DNA of 64,000 nt from positions 1 through 64,000 of the forward strand of contig CAJNDS010000825.1 in the NCBI GenBank assembly GCA_905221605.1, written 5' to 3'. The notes below the pieces were generated by a model. That model saw only the letters and a list, made by a program, of their open reading frames with translations. It was not told the DNA's origin and did not search any database. A program made the position numbers and the translations under genes. This DNA comes from Symbiodinium natans. Lineage: Eukaryota; Sar; Dinophyceae; Suessiales; Symbiodiniaceae. Of the stretch, positions 21,851-33,300 are shown in pieces; position 1 is the first letter of the stretch; every line of letters begins with the position of its first letter.

Positions 21851-22029
21851 GTTTTTGGCTTTCTCAATGTAGTGGGATTCTCTGGGTGGGTGGGTGGGTG
21901 TTATATCCGAGCCGTAAATAAAGCTTAACCATAAAGCTGCTCGACCCGGAGTGCTGAACCCTAAACCCTAAACCCTAAACCCTAAACCCTAAACCCTAAA
22001 CCCTAAACCCTAAACCCTAAACACTAATA

Positions 22030-22570
22030 AACCCAAGACCCAGTCATGGGCCCTGAATATGAGGCTCCGTATTTCAACGGGAGGGGCCACCCGCCGAGCC
22101 TGGCTTCAAAAAACATCTCTGCAGTCCAACGCTGAGTCCCACTGCCCTTGGGTGTAGGGGTTATTTAGGGTTTAGGGTTTGGGGTTTAGGGGTTAGGGTG
22201 CAGGGTTTAGGGTTCAGGGTTTAGGGAAACCCCTAAAGGCCCAAACCTTAAACACCCCAGAACCCTACACTCCAAAGCCTTCAAAAAGGGCCAATTCCTT
22301 AGAAACCCCAAAGCCCTAAAACCCCAAAGCCTTACATCTGTGAGAGAGGCTGCTGTGCAAAGGGTCTGCCTGCCTCTTTCAAGCGAAGCTACCTGAAAGG
22401 CCTGGGAGGAAACTTCCCTGACACCTTGAACCCCTAAACCTGAACACCCTAAACCCTAGACTCTAGACCCAAAACAACCCCCCCCCCCCACACCTGACTA
22501 GCAAGAAAGCCCAAAGGAACCCTAAAACCCAAAAGAGCCCTAAACCCCTCTGAGCCGCGCGTAGGTCAAG
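22030..22570. other. Spacer with degenerate telomere-type units
   Basis: A unique piece at 22,030-22,160 precedes mixed CCCCTAA/CCCCAAA-like sequence. No convincing frame is present. Confidence 0.4.
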
Positions 22571-22576
22571 CCTCAG

Positions 22577-22660
22577 AGAACGCTTGGCCGGTGATCCTCG
22601 AGTTGGATACCACGTGGTGGGCTTTGCGGGCAGCCTTCGACATCTACTTGGAGAAGGCGG
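22577..22660 (+). CDS. Exon-like island with Trp pair
   Basis: It lies after CAG in gtcaagcctcag, reads ENAWPVILELDTTWWALRAA then FDIYLEKAG, and ends at GGCGG|GTTCAGGG. Start and end are both phase 1, so it would be a skippable exon. It is one of the most protein-like islands. Confidence 0.5.
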
Positions 22661-22669
22661 GTTCAGGGT

Positions 22670-23645
22670 TCAGGGTTACGAGTGGCATGCTACCCCCTAA
22701 ACCCTAAACCCTAAAACCTAAACCCTAAACCCTAAACCCCAAACCCCAAACCCCAAACCCCAAACCCCAAACCCCAAACCGCACCCGGATGGAATTCTCC
22801 CCTTGGCCCGAAGTAGGGAGTGGATCGCCGGGTACGCAAAGGCGAGATCTTGGACAGTAGTTGTAAGAAGGACAAAACTCCATTGTACTTATCAACAAAC
22901 CCTAACCCCTAACCCCTAACCCCTAACCCCTAACCCCTAACCCCTAAACCCTAAACCCTAAACCCTAAACCCTAAACCCGAAACCCGAAACCCGAAACCC
23001 GAAACCCGAAACCCGAAACCCTAAACCCTAAACCCTAAACCCTAAACCTCCAAGTGAGGCCGAGCCAAGCTCGTAGCACCTAAGGCAACCTTTCGCGCAT
23101 CGTGCCGTGTGGAGTCTGCGTCGAGATGCGCAGGAAATCGAAGATGCAAAAAGTGGGAAAGACCTCAACAAACGAGAAAACGCAAAGCAACCAGAAACCA
23201 CGCAGCCAGAAAGAGGGTAGAAACACGCAAAGCACGAGACCAAACGCAAAAAGCAAGAACAAGCAAGCTACACGTCGAAAAGCACAGCGTTTTGTCGCGC
23301 CTTTCGCGTTTTTTTCGCTTTATTGGCGCTTCTCGAGTTTTTCGCAGTTTCCACGGCTTCCGATCCTATCAAGCCCTGGCAGGCCCCAACCAGTTACAGT
23401 TCCAACGCGAACCCTGTGCCCTGGCACCTTCAACGTCAAAATCTCAGGCCCTAAACGTCCCTAAACTAAATCTTCAAGCCTCCAGCCCGCGCAGTTGTCT
23501 TTCGGACACGACTTGCCCGTGCCTGAACTAAATGCCTTTTGAAACTCAGCCCGGCGCTGGAAACCTAAATGTGCCCTAAACCTAAATGAGCTGCATAACA
23601 TTGGGGCTTGCGTCCGCCCCTCTCAGCCTCACCAAACCCCAAACA
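22670..23645. other. Telomere-variant runs and unique sequence
   Basis: There are homogeneous CCCCAAA (22,735-22,780), CCCCTAA (22,900-22,945) and CCCGAAA (22,975-23,020) runs. The unique piece 23,045-23,580 has overlapping Lys/Arg/Ser-rich frames, for example 23,102-23,464, with no recognisable domain. I do not call a gene. Confidence 0.4.
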
Positions 23646-23800
23646 AAGCCGTTACCGAAAACCTTCCCCGGAATGTGCCATGACCGTGGTGTTGCTCAAA
23701 GGCGCAAAGCCCCGAAGAAAGCCGCTATCGAAAACAGTCCCTGGAATGTGCCATGACTCTGGTGTTGTTCAAAGGTGCAAACCGCAATGAAAGCCGTTAC
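23645..23800. repeat. ~72 bp tandem repeat, two copies plus a partial
   Basis: The unit begins aaagccgttaccgaaaacct and contains ggaatgtgccatgac and gtgttgctcaaaggcgcaaa. The copies differ by scattered substitutions. Confidence 0.85.
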
Positions 23801-24070
23801 CCTCAAACGCTGCCGGCATGCTGCCCTCCGACTCGATGAGCCTTAAGCTTAAAACCCTTGATTCTGTTAAGTCCTAGGTCCTAGAGAGCTACAGACCCAC
23901 TTGTTGGGGTCCTCGAGCTGGGTGTCGTAGAACTTTTGTTTTGCGTTGTTCACGCTTGTCTCTTTTCTCGCATTCACGCGGCGCCTCCGCTTGGGCAAGA
24001 CGCACAAACCGTTTCCATAGCCACAGGGTTTAGGGTTTAGGGTTTAGGGTTCAAGGTTTAGGTTTTAGGG

Positions 24071-24160
24071 TCAACAATTAAGCTCGCTAATGGCGAAGGG
24101 AGTGCACTGACAGTGGAACAAAGCTGTGCTTGGTGGTCGGCAGGCCTTCTTGACGAGTTG
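24071..24160 (+). CDS. Exon-like island directly followed by a family A MITE
   Basis: It reads STIKLANGEGSALTVEQSCA then WWSAGLLDEL, after a TTTAGGG tract. It runs into the foldback element at 24,163, so the 3' boundary is unclear. A TTWW/AWW pattern echoes the island at 22,577. Confidence 0.4.
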
Positions 24161-24162
24161 AT

Positions 24163-24274
24163 TTTGGGATGTTCCCCCGTTATACTAGCAGTCCTTAATG
24201 GGGATGATCAGCTTTTCTCACAGGGGGTACTATAATCCCTACTTGGGACTGTTCGTTTAGGGGGCCATCCCAAA
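24163..24274. mobile_element. MITE-like foldback, family A copy 3
   Basis: The ends tttgggatgttcccccgtta and tagggggccatcccaaa are inverted. The inner arms cagtcc/ggactg pair. It is about 112 bp long with no gene. Confidence 0.7.
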
Positions 24275-24642
24275 GTTAAGTCGTCACCAATCCCGAGACC
24301 CCCGACCCTCAGCCCTAAACCCTAAACCCTAAACCCTAAACCCTAAACCCTAAACCCTAAACCCTAAACCCTAAGCCCTAAACCCTAAACCCTAAACCCT
24401 AAACCCTAAACCCTAAACCCTAAACCCTAAACCCTAAACCCAAACCCCAAACCCTAAGCCCCTAAGCCCAACCCCCCAAGAGCCTCAAACCCGTGAAGGG
24501 ACCTGCTCCCCCAGCTGCAGCAGCTGCCAGTTGAACAGCAAGGATGTTTAGGGTTTAGGGTTTAGGGTTTAGGGTTTAGGGTTTAGGGGTAGTTTGGGCT
24601 TTCCTAAATCATAAGACCCAAACCCTTAGAACATCGGTATTG

Positions 24643-24717
24643 TTGTCTTTTGCGGGCGGCAAGGCCAAGCGGCATGCCCAGAGTTACCTCCACGCATCGC
24701 AACTCCTGCAGGACTGA
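24643..24717 (+). CDS. Exon-like island ending with TGA
   Basis: It reads LSFAGGKAKRHAQSYLHASQ then LLQD and TGA. It is followed by a TTTAGGG tract. A further candidate piece lies at 24,795-24,880 (PSSGTQFCAASKRIAAAKFQ). Confidence 0.35.
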   Translation: MSFAGGKAKRHAQSYLHASQLLQD

Positions 24718-25578
24718 GGGACATCAATGGGTGTTTAGGGTTTAGGGTTTAGGGTTTGGGGTTTAGGGTTTAGGGTTTAGGGTAGGGGTTTGGAGATCTC
24801 TCCGCTTCCCCAGCTCGGGCACGCAGTTCTGCGCTGCAAGTAAACGAATCGCAGCTGCCAAGTTCCAGTCGGCCCCTTTTGGGTATTTCCAAAATGGGGT
24901 ACCCCGTTTATAGCCGAAGTAGAGTAGAATCCCCTCAAAGGGGACCCCAAAAAAGGGTAGGGATCCCCCAAATCTCAAGCCTCGGTGGAAAAAGAAAGGT
25001 TTAGGGTTTAGGGTTTAGGGTTTCGGGTTTAGGGTTTAGGGTTTAGGGTTTAGGGTTTAGGGTTTGGGGTTTGGGGCTTTTGGGGTCCAGGTTTAGGGTA
25101 CCCCACAAAACGAGGGTGCCCCACTTGAGGAGGTAATCTAATGTGATCGAAGTCTGCACGGTCCTGCTTAAACTGCTCTCCTTCGCAACCACAAGGCTGA
25201 GTATTGTATGCCTACCTGCATACCGCTTTTTCAGTGCTAACACCCTAAACCCCAAAGCCCTCAACCCTTACACTGCCTTACACCCTAAACCCTAAACCCT
25301 AAGCCCTAAACCCTAAACCCTAAACCCTAAACCCTAAACCCTAAACCCTAAACCCCAAAGCCCTCAAACCTTACACCCTAAACCCTAAACCCCGCATCCT
25401 AAAGCCCAAGCCCAGCAGGGTGCCTGCCTCTTGGGAAACATCTTTCTGGGAGCAGCCCCCCGGTTCGCTATTTCGGGAGTTGAGAAATTGAGGGGGTTTA
25501 GGGTTTAGGGTTTAGGGTTTAGGGTTTAGGGTTTAGGGTTCAGGGTCTCATCTTGTCGCCTTCGTCCCTTAAACCCAG

Positions 25579-25641
25579 GACTATGTGGGCTGCTCCGCAG
25601 AGTTTGCAGAGGTGGCGCAAGGGGTTGAAAGGTATCAGCCG
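25579..25641 (+). CDS. 63 nt exon-like island, phase 0-0, bounded by CCCAG and GTTTAGGG
   Basis: It lies between TTAAACCCAG and CCG|GTTTAGGG and reads DYVGCSAEFAEVAQGVERYQ then P. Exactly 21 codons. It joins in phase 0 with the island at 25,991. Confidence 0.5.
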
Positions 25642-25990
25642 GTTTAGGGTTTAGGGTTTAGGGTTTAGGGTTTAGGGTTTAAGGTTTAGGGTTAGTCATG
25701 CCCCAGGTACTCGGCTTCTGCTCTGAGATCATGAGTGGGAGTTGCTCTAAAGGTCCTTTCAAGGGATAGACCATGGAGAGCAAGTCCCTTGAAAGAGGAA
25801 CCCTTGCTCAGAATTTCAACCTATAGCTTTCCGGGGCAGGTATTTAGAACAAGTGCCATGTAGGGTCATGTAGCGGCATATGGAATTGGCAGAATGATCA
25901 TGGGGATGACGTTGGTGAATAGTAGAACCTTAAACCCTCTAAACCCCATGAACCCTAAACGGCCCCCGTGGTACTCGCTTCCCACTCCAG

Positions 25991-26065
25991 CTCTTGGCGG
26001 AGGTGCGGGCCGCGTACGGACATCTGCTCAATGCGGAGGAAGCTGCTGAGCACGCACTGGAGGCG
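25991..26065 (+). CDS. Exon-like island after a strong acceptor
   Basis: The acceptor is gcttcccactccag. The frame reads LLAEVRAAYGHLLNAEEAAE then HALEA. I end it at a possible GC donor (GCG|GCACAT), because dinoflagellates are known to use GC 5' splice sites. Without that, the frame stops at 26,084-26,086. The ending is inference. Confidence 0.45.
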
Positions 26066-26250
26066 GCACATTACCATTATAACTAGTACTAGTACTATCA
26101 CTACTATGTTTATCATGGTTATATATATATATATATCTGTCTTTCATGTTTCCTTGCAGCTGAGGGTTCAGGGTTTAGGGTTTAGGGGTTTAGGGTTTCG
26201 GGAGACTGTTGAAAGGGACTATGAGAGTTTGTAGAGAACTGCCTTTTCAG

Positions 26251-26388
26251 GAGGCGTGGACCAGCATGCTGCCCCTGAGCGGCCTCCTCGTGTCGAAGTT
26301 GGTGGACTCGAATGCGCTCATCAAGCTGAGCTCCCTGGCGGGGGGTATTTCGCACAGTCTTGTGTTGCTGCAAAGCGCAGCCGCCCAG
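26251..26388 (+). CDS. Exon-like island, 46 codons, after gccttttcag
   Basis: The polypyrimidine acceptor gaactgccttttcag precedes EAWTSMLPLSGLLVSKLVDS, then NALIKLSSLAGGISHSLVLL and QSAAAQ, ending at a G-run. It starts in phase 0 and would continue the islands at 25,579 and 25,991. The retrotransposon lies 180 bp downstream, so it may interrupt the same gene. Confidence 0.5.
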
Positions 26389-26561
26389 GGGGGGGGGGGG
26401 CTTTTTGCTAGTCACCATAACATGGATGCATCGCGGGATGCTTTAGGGTTTAGGGTTTAGTGTTTAGGGTTTAGGGTTTAGGGAAACAGCATCCCCCACA
26501 TTGCCGGAGCCCAGCAGAGACTTGCGAAACACAGATAGCCCGAAACCGTCGAAGCCCCTAC

Positions 26562-26566
26562 TAATT
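26562..26566. other. Left target-site duplication TAATT
   Basis: TAATT lies directly before the 5' LTR and again directly after the 3' LTR at 41,098-41,102. A five-base duplication is normal for Ty1/copia integrases. Confidence 0.8.
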
Positions 26567-26682
26567 TGTCGATACTTCAAGATATCAGCTGTATTACCCT
26601 ACTTACGCTACTTCATTGGCTCAAGACAAAAAGTGCGTTGCACTGTACTCGTTGAGTTTAGGGCTTTCCGCTGGTAACAATA
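26567..26682 (+). repeat. 5' LTR (116 bp)
   Basis: It starts tgtcgatacttcaagatat and ends ccgctggtaacaata, and is identical to 40,982-41,097. It is very short for such a large element. It contains ttggctcaag at 26,616-26,625, the last ten bases of the dinoflagellate spliced leader as I know it. It ends TA rather than the usual CA if the TAATT duplication is taken as the boundary. Confidence 0.9.
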
Positions 26683-26701
26683 GGTTATCAGCCGTAGACT
26701 C
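26683..26701 (+). other. Candidate primer-binding site
   Basis: The sequence ggttatcagccgtagactc follows the 5' LTR directly. It shares a TATCAG core with copia primer sites complementary to tRNA-Met, but it is not a full match, so the primer tRNA is unassigned. Confidence 0.35.
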
Positions 26702-26721
26702 TAACACTACCTGCCGGTGTC

Positions 26722-27372
26722 ATGGAAGGGCAATCTCCCGGAAATGCTGCAGCAATCCCCGTACCTGTGGAGGACGAAACAATGTCACTGCTTAGCAACC
26801 CCGTTGTAGGGGAACCTACAGCTGTATCGACAAACACTCCCAGGGATGGTGAGGTTATGCCGCTCAGTCAAGAGAACTTGGCAATGCTCGCAGCCCAGAA
26901 CGATCCAAGAATCATGCATGTTGGAGCAGTTAGCGAGCAACGACTTGCCACTGGCAATGTGCCAGGTTTAGGCTCCATGAACTCTTGGAACATGGTTCCA
27001 GGGCTAAGCACCCCAGCATACTCACCGACAGAGAGAGCTCCTTCAGTGTTCTCTCCGACGTTCAATGCCCAGAACATAGACCGTAGGCAGCTCCAGGTGA
27101 ATCAAGTTGACGCAAGGCAATTGGCGCTGAGCCAGGTTGACGTCCACGTCAACGCGGATACTGGGCCAGCCGTTGCCATGGCCGCAGAGGCGCGCCACAG
27201 GGAAATTGTAGGAGCCATAGGGGAGGCTCATAGGGAGGAAATCAACATACTTAGTTCCCAGGCCACATCCAAGGTGGCACAATTGCGTCATGAGTATACT
27301 GTCCTTCAGAACAATCTTAAGCAGCTTGAGAGTGAAGCCGCCACCTGGCCGAGGCAAAGGCAAGCCAGGTGA
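26722..27372 (+). CDS. gag: Gag N-terminal ORF
   Basis: This frame of 216 codons starts at the first ATG after the leader. It is hydrophilic, with an N-terminal acidic part, a Gln/Val-rich middle and a helical stretch near residues 150-200 (HREEINILSSQATSKVAQLR). It overlaps the following frame by 83 nt and lacks a nucleic-acid-binding motif of its own. The capsid-like and zinc-finger parts lie in the next frame, so the natural product is probably a fusion made by a +1 shift. An alternative is an unrecognised intron or sequencing indel. Confidence 0.75.
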   Translation: MEGQSPGNAAAIPVPVEDETMSLLSNPVVGEPTAVSTNTPRDGEVMPLSQENLAMLAAQNDPRIMHVGAVSEQRLATGNVPGLGSMNSWNMVPGLSTPAYSPTERAPSVFSPTFNAQNIDRRQLQVNQVDARQLALSQVDVHVNADTGPAVAMAAEARHREIVGAIGEAHREEINILSSQATSKVAQLRHEYTVLQNNLKQLESEAATWPRQRQAR

Positions 27373-30300
27373 CCCAGATGATGACGATGACGATGATGAT
27401 GGAGACAAGAAGAAAAAGAAGGACGACAAAAAGAAGAAGAAGAAGAAGAAGAAGAAGAAGAAGAAGAAAAAGAGGGACTCATCTTCGTCCTCTGATTCTT
27501 CCTCATCTTCGGCTATTTCACCGAAAGAGATGAAGAGATTCTTCAAGAAGATGATGAAAGGTGGCTCGAGTGACAAAGATGCCGATAAAGCCGAATCATC
27601 GGACAAGGCCCCCAAAACGAAGGAAGCTGAGAAGGTTATAGTCCCAAAGTTTCCTCAGCCTGAGAGCTATCGCAATTGGCGCATCAGAGTTCGTGACGCG
27701 GTTGTAGCTGCATCTGATAAGCCTGATAAAGCTTTCGAGTGGTTGTCTAGGGTTTGGGAAGCCGATATGAAGGAGGAAACCCTTCGTGATCCGGAAGGAT
27801 TCACCACCCTTGACGCTAAGATTCTTTCAGCTCTGTCAAACATCCTGGAAGGCGACTTTGCACGTCAGGTGGACACCTTCAAAGAAACAGAGGCCAACGC
27901 CGGACGCCCAGTTAGAGGAAGGCAGATTCTCTTCAGGATTCACAATTACTTTGCGACGAACGCTCAACACGGAGCGGTGTATGACATGGAAGATTTGCTT
28001 TCAGTCACGTTGCTCAATGAGAATCTTCTCACCTTTATGCGAAATTGGGACACGGTGTTGTCGGGGATTCCCAAAACCCCTGAAGCATCATTCCTCGAAC
28101 CACTATTCCATAGACAGGTCAAAAAGGTCAAGGCTCTCTCGCATGACATCAACATCTACGAAAGAGCTCTTGAAGGTTCCAAAGAACGGTCCTACAGTTT
28201 CCTGTATGATGCTGCGAACGCGCACCTCAACAGGAAGCGCCTTGAACGCAACCGGGAACGGATGGCTCGACAGACGGGCAGTCCTGCTGTGCCCACTGCA
28301 CCTGCACCTAAGAGGGTTCCTAAAGGTTTCTGCATTTCATGGGTCCGTAATGGTTCCTGTACCAAAGGTGACCAATGTAAGTACAAGCACCAGACTCCGG
28401 CCAAGGGACGCGGCCGCTCCGCTACGCCGGCTGGCTCACGAGCAAGCTCTGCAAGCCCCGGTGGTAAGCCTAAGATCTGCAAGTTCTACAAGCAAGGACG
28501 TTGCGATCGGGGGGAGAACTGCAATTTTCTCCACACAGGCAAGCCAGGTGCAGCTGCGCCTTCCGAAACCAGTGGGAAGGGGTCAAAAGGCAAAGGGAAG
28601 AAGAAGGACCGCAAGAAGAAGAAAGATCGCAAGTCTTCTCGCTCTAGCTCCAAGGGTTCTAAGGGTAGCAGGAATTCCAAGGGAAGTCAAGGCTCCAAGA
28701 ACTCGAAGGGCTCAGGCAGAAAGAAGCCTTCAAGCGGTATCCCTGCTGCTGTATGTCTCCTTAGTGCTCTTGTTGCTGGTTCGGCCACCCAAGCCGATGC
28801 TTTCTCCCTCCGGAAGGAGTGGACGGACCAGGTCACCAATTGCACGTATCCCTATAGTCTGGCGCTACCAGCGGTAAATTTCAGCTCTGAAGTCGATTAC
28901 ATTAACATTCCTGTTAGTGATCCCAACGCGAGGTTCACTCCAGTATCGCCCACCAACCGTAAGCATCGAGGAGAAAAGCCTTTGGATTTTGTTCCAGAAA
29001 CCAGAGCAGACTCCATCCGAGAGGCCCAGATGTCAGCGAAGATGCTGAAAGCTTCCATCTCTACCAAGGACGACGTTCCGGCCTGCCGATGGGAGTGTGA
29101 TTCGGAGATTGGATGTAATCACTGTATCCCAAAGGGTCTCAGAATGTCGTGCCCTGCTAAGACTAAAGGGTCCTCTAAGATGCTTAACCTTGAGTGGATT
29201 GGTGACACAGGGAGTGCACAAGACCTAATCGCGGAGAGGGATCTCCAGCATTTGAAGGCTTATGAATCTGAACAGCCGATCAACATCATGACCGCGAACG
29301 GTCCCAGCTCTGCTGACAAGCAATGTGATGTCGACGTTCCGTCGATTGCTATTTCTGCCAAGCCTTATGTGCTGCCGGACACTCCTTCAGTCCTCTCCAT
29401 AGGACAGCGTTGCATGGAGCAAGGCTTCGATTTCATTTGGAGAGCCTGTACTCGCCCTTATTTGAAGACTCCTGAGGGTGAAAGAGTTTTCCTTGATGTT
29501 CGAGATAACGTGCCTTTCCTCAAATCGTGGAAGGAGGGCACTGCCTGCCCTGCGCGTGAATCTAAGTCCGATGAGATTCAGCCTGTTGCCAGAGGTGAAA
29601 TGCCTGATCGCAGCTCTGAAGAGATTGCTTTGCAGCTTCTGGAGAAGCACGACTTCTCGGAGCGATCATGCGTTGATCTCTTGCGCACCGTCAATTTCGG
29701 AGCGGGTAGGAGTAGAAGAAAAGCACTAGGAGAGAAGCGTGGCAGTAGCAAAGAGAAGTATGTGATACTTGGTGCTTTTGCACATGGAGGGTTTCATGGT
29801 GTAACCAAGAGAACTGGACGCCATGTTAACACCATCAAGTATCTCATCGCATTTCTTCGCAAGAGAGGCGCGGAGTTGGAGAGCTGTTCATCACTCTGCA
29901 TCAACCAAAACTCGCCTATCAAGGTCCATAAGGATGTGAACAATCACAAAGACCATCTCAACGTTACGATTGCCGTGGGAGAGTTTTCCGATGGTGGCCT
30001 TTGGATTCATGACCCGAACGCTATGAAAACCGATAAAAATTATCTAGAGGTCAAGGATCCTATAGGCACCAAACTCCCAGGGATGGTCCATGACAGTCAC
30101 AACAAGATTGTTGTTTTTGACCCGAAGACATCCCATTCTGTGAGGCCTTGGAAGGGTGAACGTTGGAGCATTACTGCCTACACCTGTAGGTCAGTTTACC
30201 AACTTGATAACCAGGACGTTGCGAAGCTTCGAGATTGTGGGTTTGTTATTCCTCATAAGAGGGTTCCTATTGCGCCGGCATCCGCCGATGATCCTGACGA

Positions 30301-33300
30301 AAGGACTCTTAGGGAACTGATGGAGGAAGACACGCCCGTTCGGCCTTTGCCGGACCGCACCAAGCCTACAGTAAAACTTAAAGCTAAGTCTAAGCCTGAA
30401 CCAAAAGCAAAATCCGAGCCAAGGGACGGTGTTCGAGACTCTGGTCTCCTCAGGTCCGAAGGAGCGGCGCGGGTACGAGCCATTCTAGATGGTTCTCGCC
30501 ATGCTCCGCCCTCTGACGAGGTGCGTGCTGAACCGGACGTCGGTCCTCCTGCCCCGGCAGCGGCCGATGCCCCTGATGGGGAAGCAGCATCAAGTGACGA
30601 TCCTGAAGCACCTGAACGTAGAGCTCGTAGTCGGAGCAAAGAAGCTCTGATCAAAGAATCAACAACCCGTGAACACCTTATGACTCATGTCCCCAAGAAC
30701 CCTTACTGCCAAATATGCCAACGAGCTAAGATGTACAAGCCTCCTTCTTACAAGAAGGAAACCAGTACTATCGAAGCAGAGGTCTTTGGCGACCACGTGA
30801 CCGCAGATCATCTGATCTTGCACAGGGACAAGCAAACTGTCATTGAGGATTCACGTCTTGCACTTGTGGTTAAGGATGTTGCCACTTGTTTCATGTATGC
30901 ATACCCTGCTGCATTGAAGTCGGAAGACGAATGCCTCGTGGCGCTCCAGCACTTCGCATCCGCGAAGGACAATGTGGAGACTTTCTACAGTGAGAAGTCT
31001 AGGGAACTTGAGGCTGCGGCCAAAACGCTCGGCTGGCGCCATGAGCTCTCTAAGGCTTATATCCATCAGTCCAACGCTGTTGCTGAGCGTGCTGTGCGAG
31101 CCACCACCGAGGGCACTCGCACCAATCTCATTCAAGCTGGCATTTCGCATGTTTACTGGCCGTTTGCCCTTGAGCATGCGTGCACTGCCTACAACATCAG
31201 CAATCCGGGGGGCAAAGAGTTTACCCCTTGGTTCAAGCGTTTTGGTGTTGCATTCCCTGAAGAACCCCTTCCTTTCGGTTGTAGGATTGACGTTTGGGTT
31301 GGTCCGAAAGCCCAGCGCAAGGGTAGAGACAGATTCGAGCCTACCAGTGAGCCTGCGATCTTTATGGGATACAAGTTCCAACCTGGTATGAAATGGCGCA
31401 AGGAGGTCTTTGCAATTCATCTCAAGCAGCTGAACAAGCATGATTTCCACGAGTGCCTGAAGCCAGTTATTGCATCGCAGCACAAGCTCACTGATGGTAA
31501 GATCGTTTTTCCCATGCGTGAGAGGTATGAAAGGGTTCAAGCAGGTCTCGCATCAGATGCCACTGAAGGACCTGTCAGTCAATCGCTCACCAATCAGGAC
31601 GCTGAAGCTGCAGATGAGCAACTGCCTGCACCCGCAGACCGAGAGGTCGAGCCGCCCAAGAAGGTACTTGATCCTAAGACGGGAAAAGAAATTGATCTTC
31701 CTGAAGGGGGTCGGTACTATGATTCGGGGGGTACTCTTGGTAGAAAGTATGGAGGCACCAGAGGTTCTAAGAAGCCCGAATCCATTCCCTCATACCTTTG
31801 GGTCAACATGTCCAAGAAACAGAAGGAGAAGGCCATTGTTGATGAGGCACGCGAACAAGCATTGCGTGACATGGAGACTCCTACCGAGGGTTCAGCCGGT
31901 AGCTCCTCTGCTGCCGCCGCAGCACCTGCTGCGAGCAAGGACCACTGGGAGGTCCGACTGAACGAATGTAAGCTAATACGCTATCATTACGTTCCCAGAA
32001 GAGAAATGTTCTCACCGGACATCACCGATTGTCCGATTGATCTATCGCGCATCTCTAAGCAACGGAGTACAACTATCATTCCCGTAGGTGGTGTTGACAT
32101 CATCCATGAGGACGATGATTGGAAGAACGTTAGGAAGCGGAACAAAAAGACTAGTTTCAAGTGGATCGGCAAGACTGAGTTCATTCTGGACAGAATCCAC
32201 AGTCCCGCTCCTGACGGAGATGGTAAGGACACATTCCCTGCCATGCCTACTGTACCTCATGAACCCGAGCATCGCGAAAAGATTTCCAGCAACCTTCCCG
32301 TCTCAGAGGACGAGGTACGAGAGCTTTTTGCTCTTGTTGCAAGGCCTGTTGGTCGCAGAGAAATCCTCGAGGACCCGAAGGCCCAGGCTGCCCTTGATGT
32401 TGAATGGAACAAATTAATGGTTAAGAAAGCCTGGGATATGGGATCTGTTCGGGAATGGAAAGACGTCAGTGATGAAGCCATCAAAAAGGGGAAGAAGGTT
32501 CATGTTGGAAAAGTTTTTGAGATCTGCGTAGAAAAGGGAAGTGAGCTTCCCAAAGGTGACCCACAACGGAAATTCAAGGGTCGAACCGTATTCCAAGGGA
32601 ACAACGTCAAAGATGAGAATAGTGATCAGGCTCTTTTCAGTGAGCTCGGATCCAGTCCCGCCACGATGGAGGCTGGGAAAGCGCTTGACGCCTATGGACA
32701 CGCGCCGGGCAACGACTGTCAGCAGGCCGACGGCAAACAAGCATACACCCAAACCACGCTCAAGGGAAAGGAAACATGGGTTAGGCTTCCGCCTGACCGA
32801 TGGCCTTCAGAGTGGAAGGGAAAGTACAAAGATCCTGTCGTGCGGCTGACGCTGGCACTCTACGGTCATCCCGATAGCGGGGGTTTCTGGGAGTTACACT
32901 GTGAAAAGATGCTAGGCGAGGTCGGGTTTCAGCTTGTGTTCCCGGCTGCGTGGCCTTCAGTTTTCTTCCACCCCCAGCTTCGCCTTCTACTCGCAGTCTA
33001 TGTAGATGACTTTAAGATGGCCGGACCTAAAGCCAACATGCAGAAAGGGTGGGAGCTGATCAGTTCGAAAATTGACATGGACTCCCCCTCTCCCATAGGT
33101 CGTTACTTGGGTTGCGAGCACATCTCTAAGAGCGCAAACCTTAAGCATTCTGATCATCCTTTTGCTCACGTCTTTGACAAGAACGTTCGTGATCCCGCTG
33201 CCAAGGAGACTGCCGCTGCAGTCGTGCGTGAGGACTACACCGAATTCCATCCCGAAGAAGGTGTCTTGGTGCGTCACCATGTGCAGCCCAGGCGTGCACT

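Larger units (their letters stand above)
4084..26550. repeat. Interspersed telomere-type repeats (TTTAGGG/CCCTAAA) in both orientations
   Basis: Tracts of two to more than thirty heptamers occur dozens of times, with the strand switching repeatedly. The longest perfect or near-perfect runs are 13,037-13,262, 15,438-15,563, 16,013-16,195, 17,030-17,300, 18,479-18,680, 21,958-22,020 and 24,312-24,445. Variant heptamers (CCCTAAG, CCCGAAA, CCCCAAA, CCCCTAA) form homogeneous local runs, which suggests local amplification. Between tracts lie unique islands of 60-300 bp, many with open coding frames, annotated separately. Confidence 0.95.

Noticed and set aside
21503-21928. 141-codon frame of FSEFGRFI repeats
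   Set aside because: Product of the 22 bp tandem repeat, open in three frames.
27043-27615. Minus-strand frame of 190 codons opposite Gag
   Set aside because: Mirror of the Lys/Asp/Ser low-complexity coding stretch; shadow of the pol frame.
27786-28877. 363-codon plus-strand frame overlapping the pol frame
   Set aside because: Alternative phase of the gag/zinc-finger region; lacks any motif while the pol frame has the CCCH fingers.
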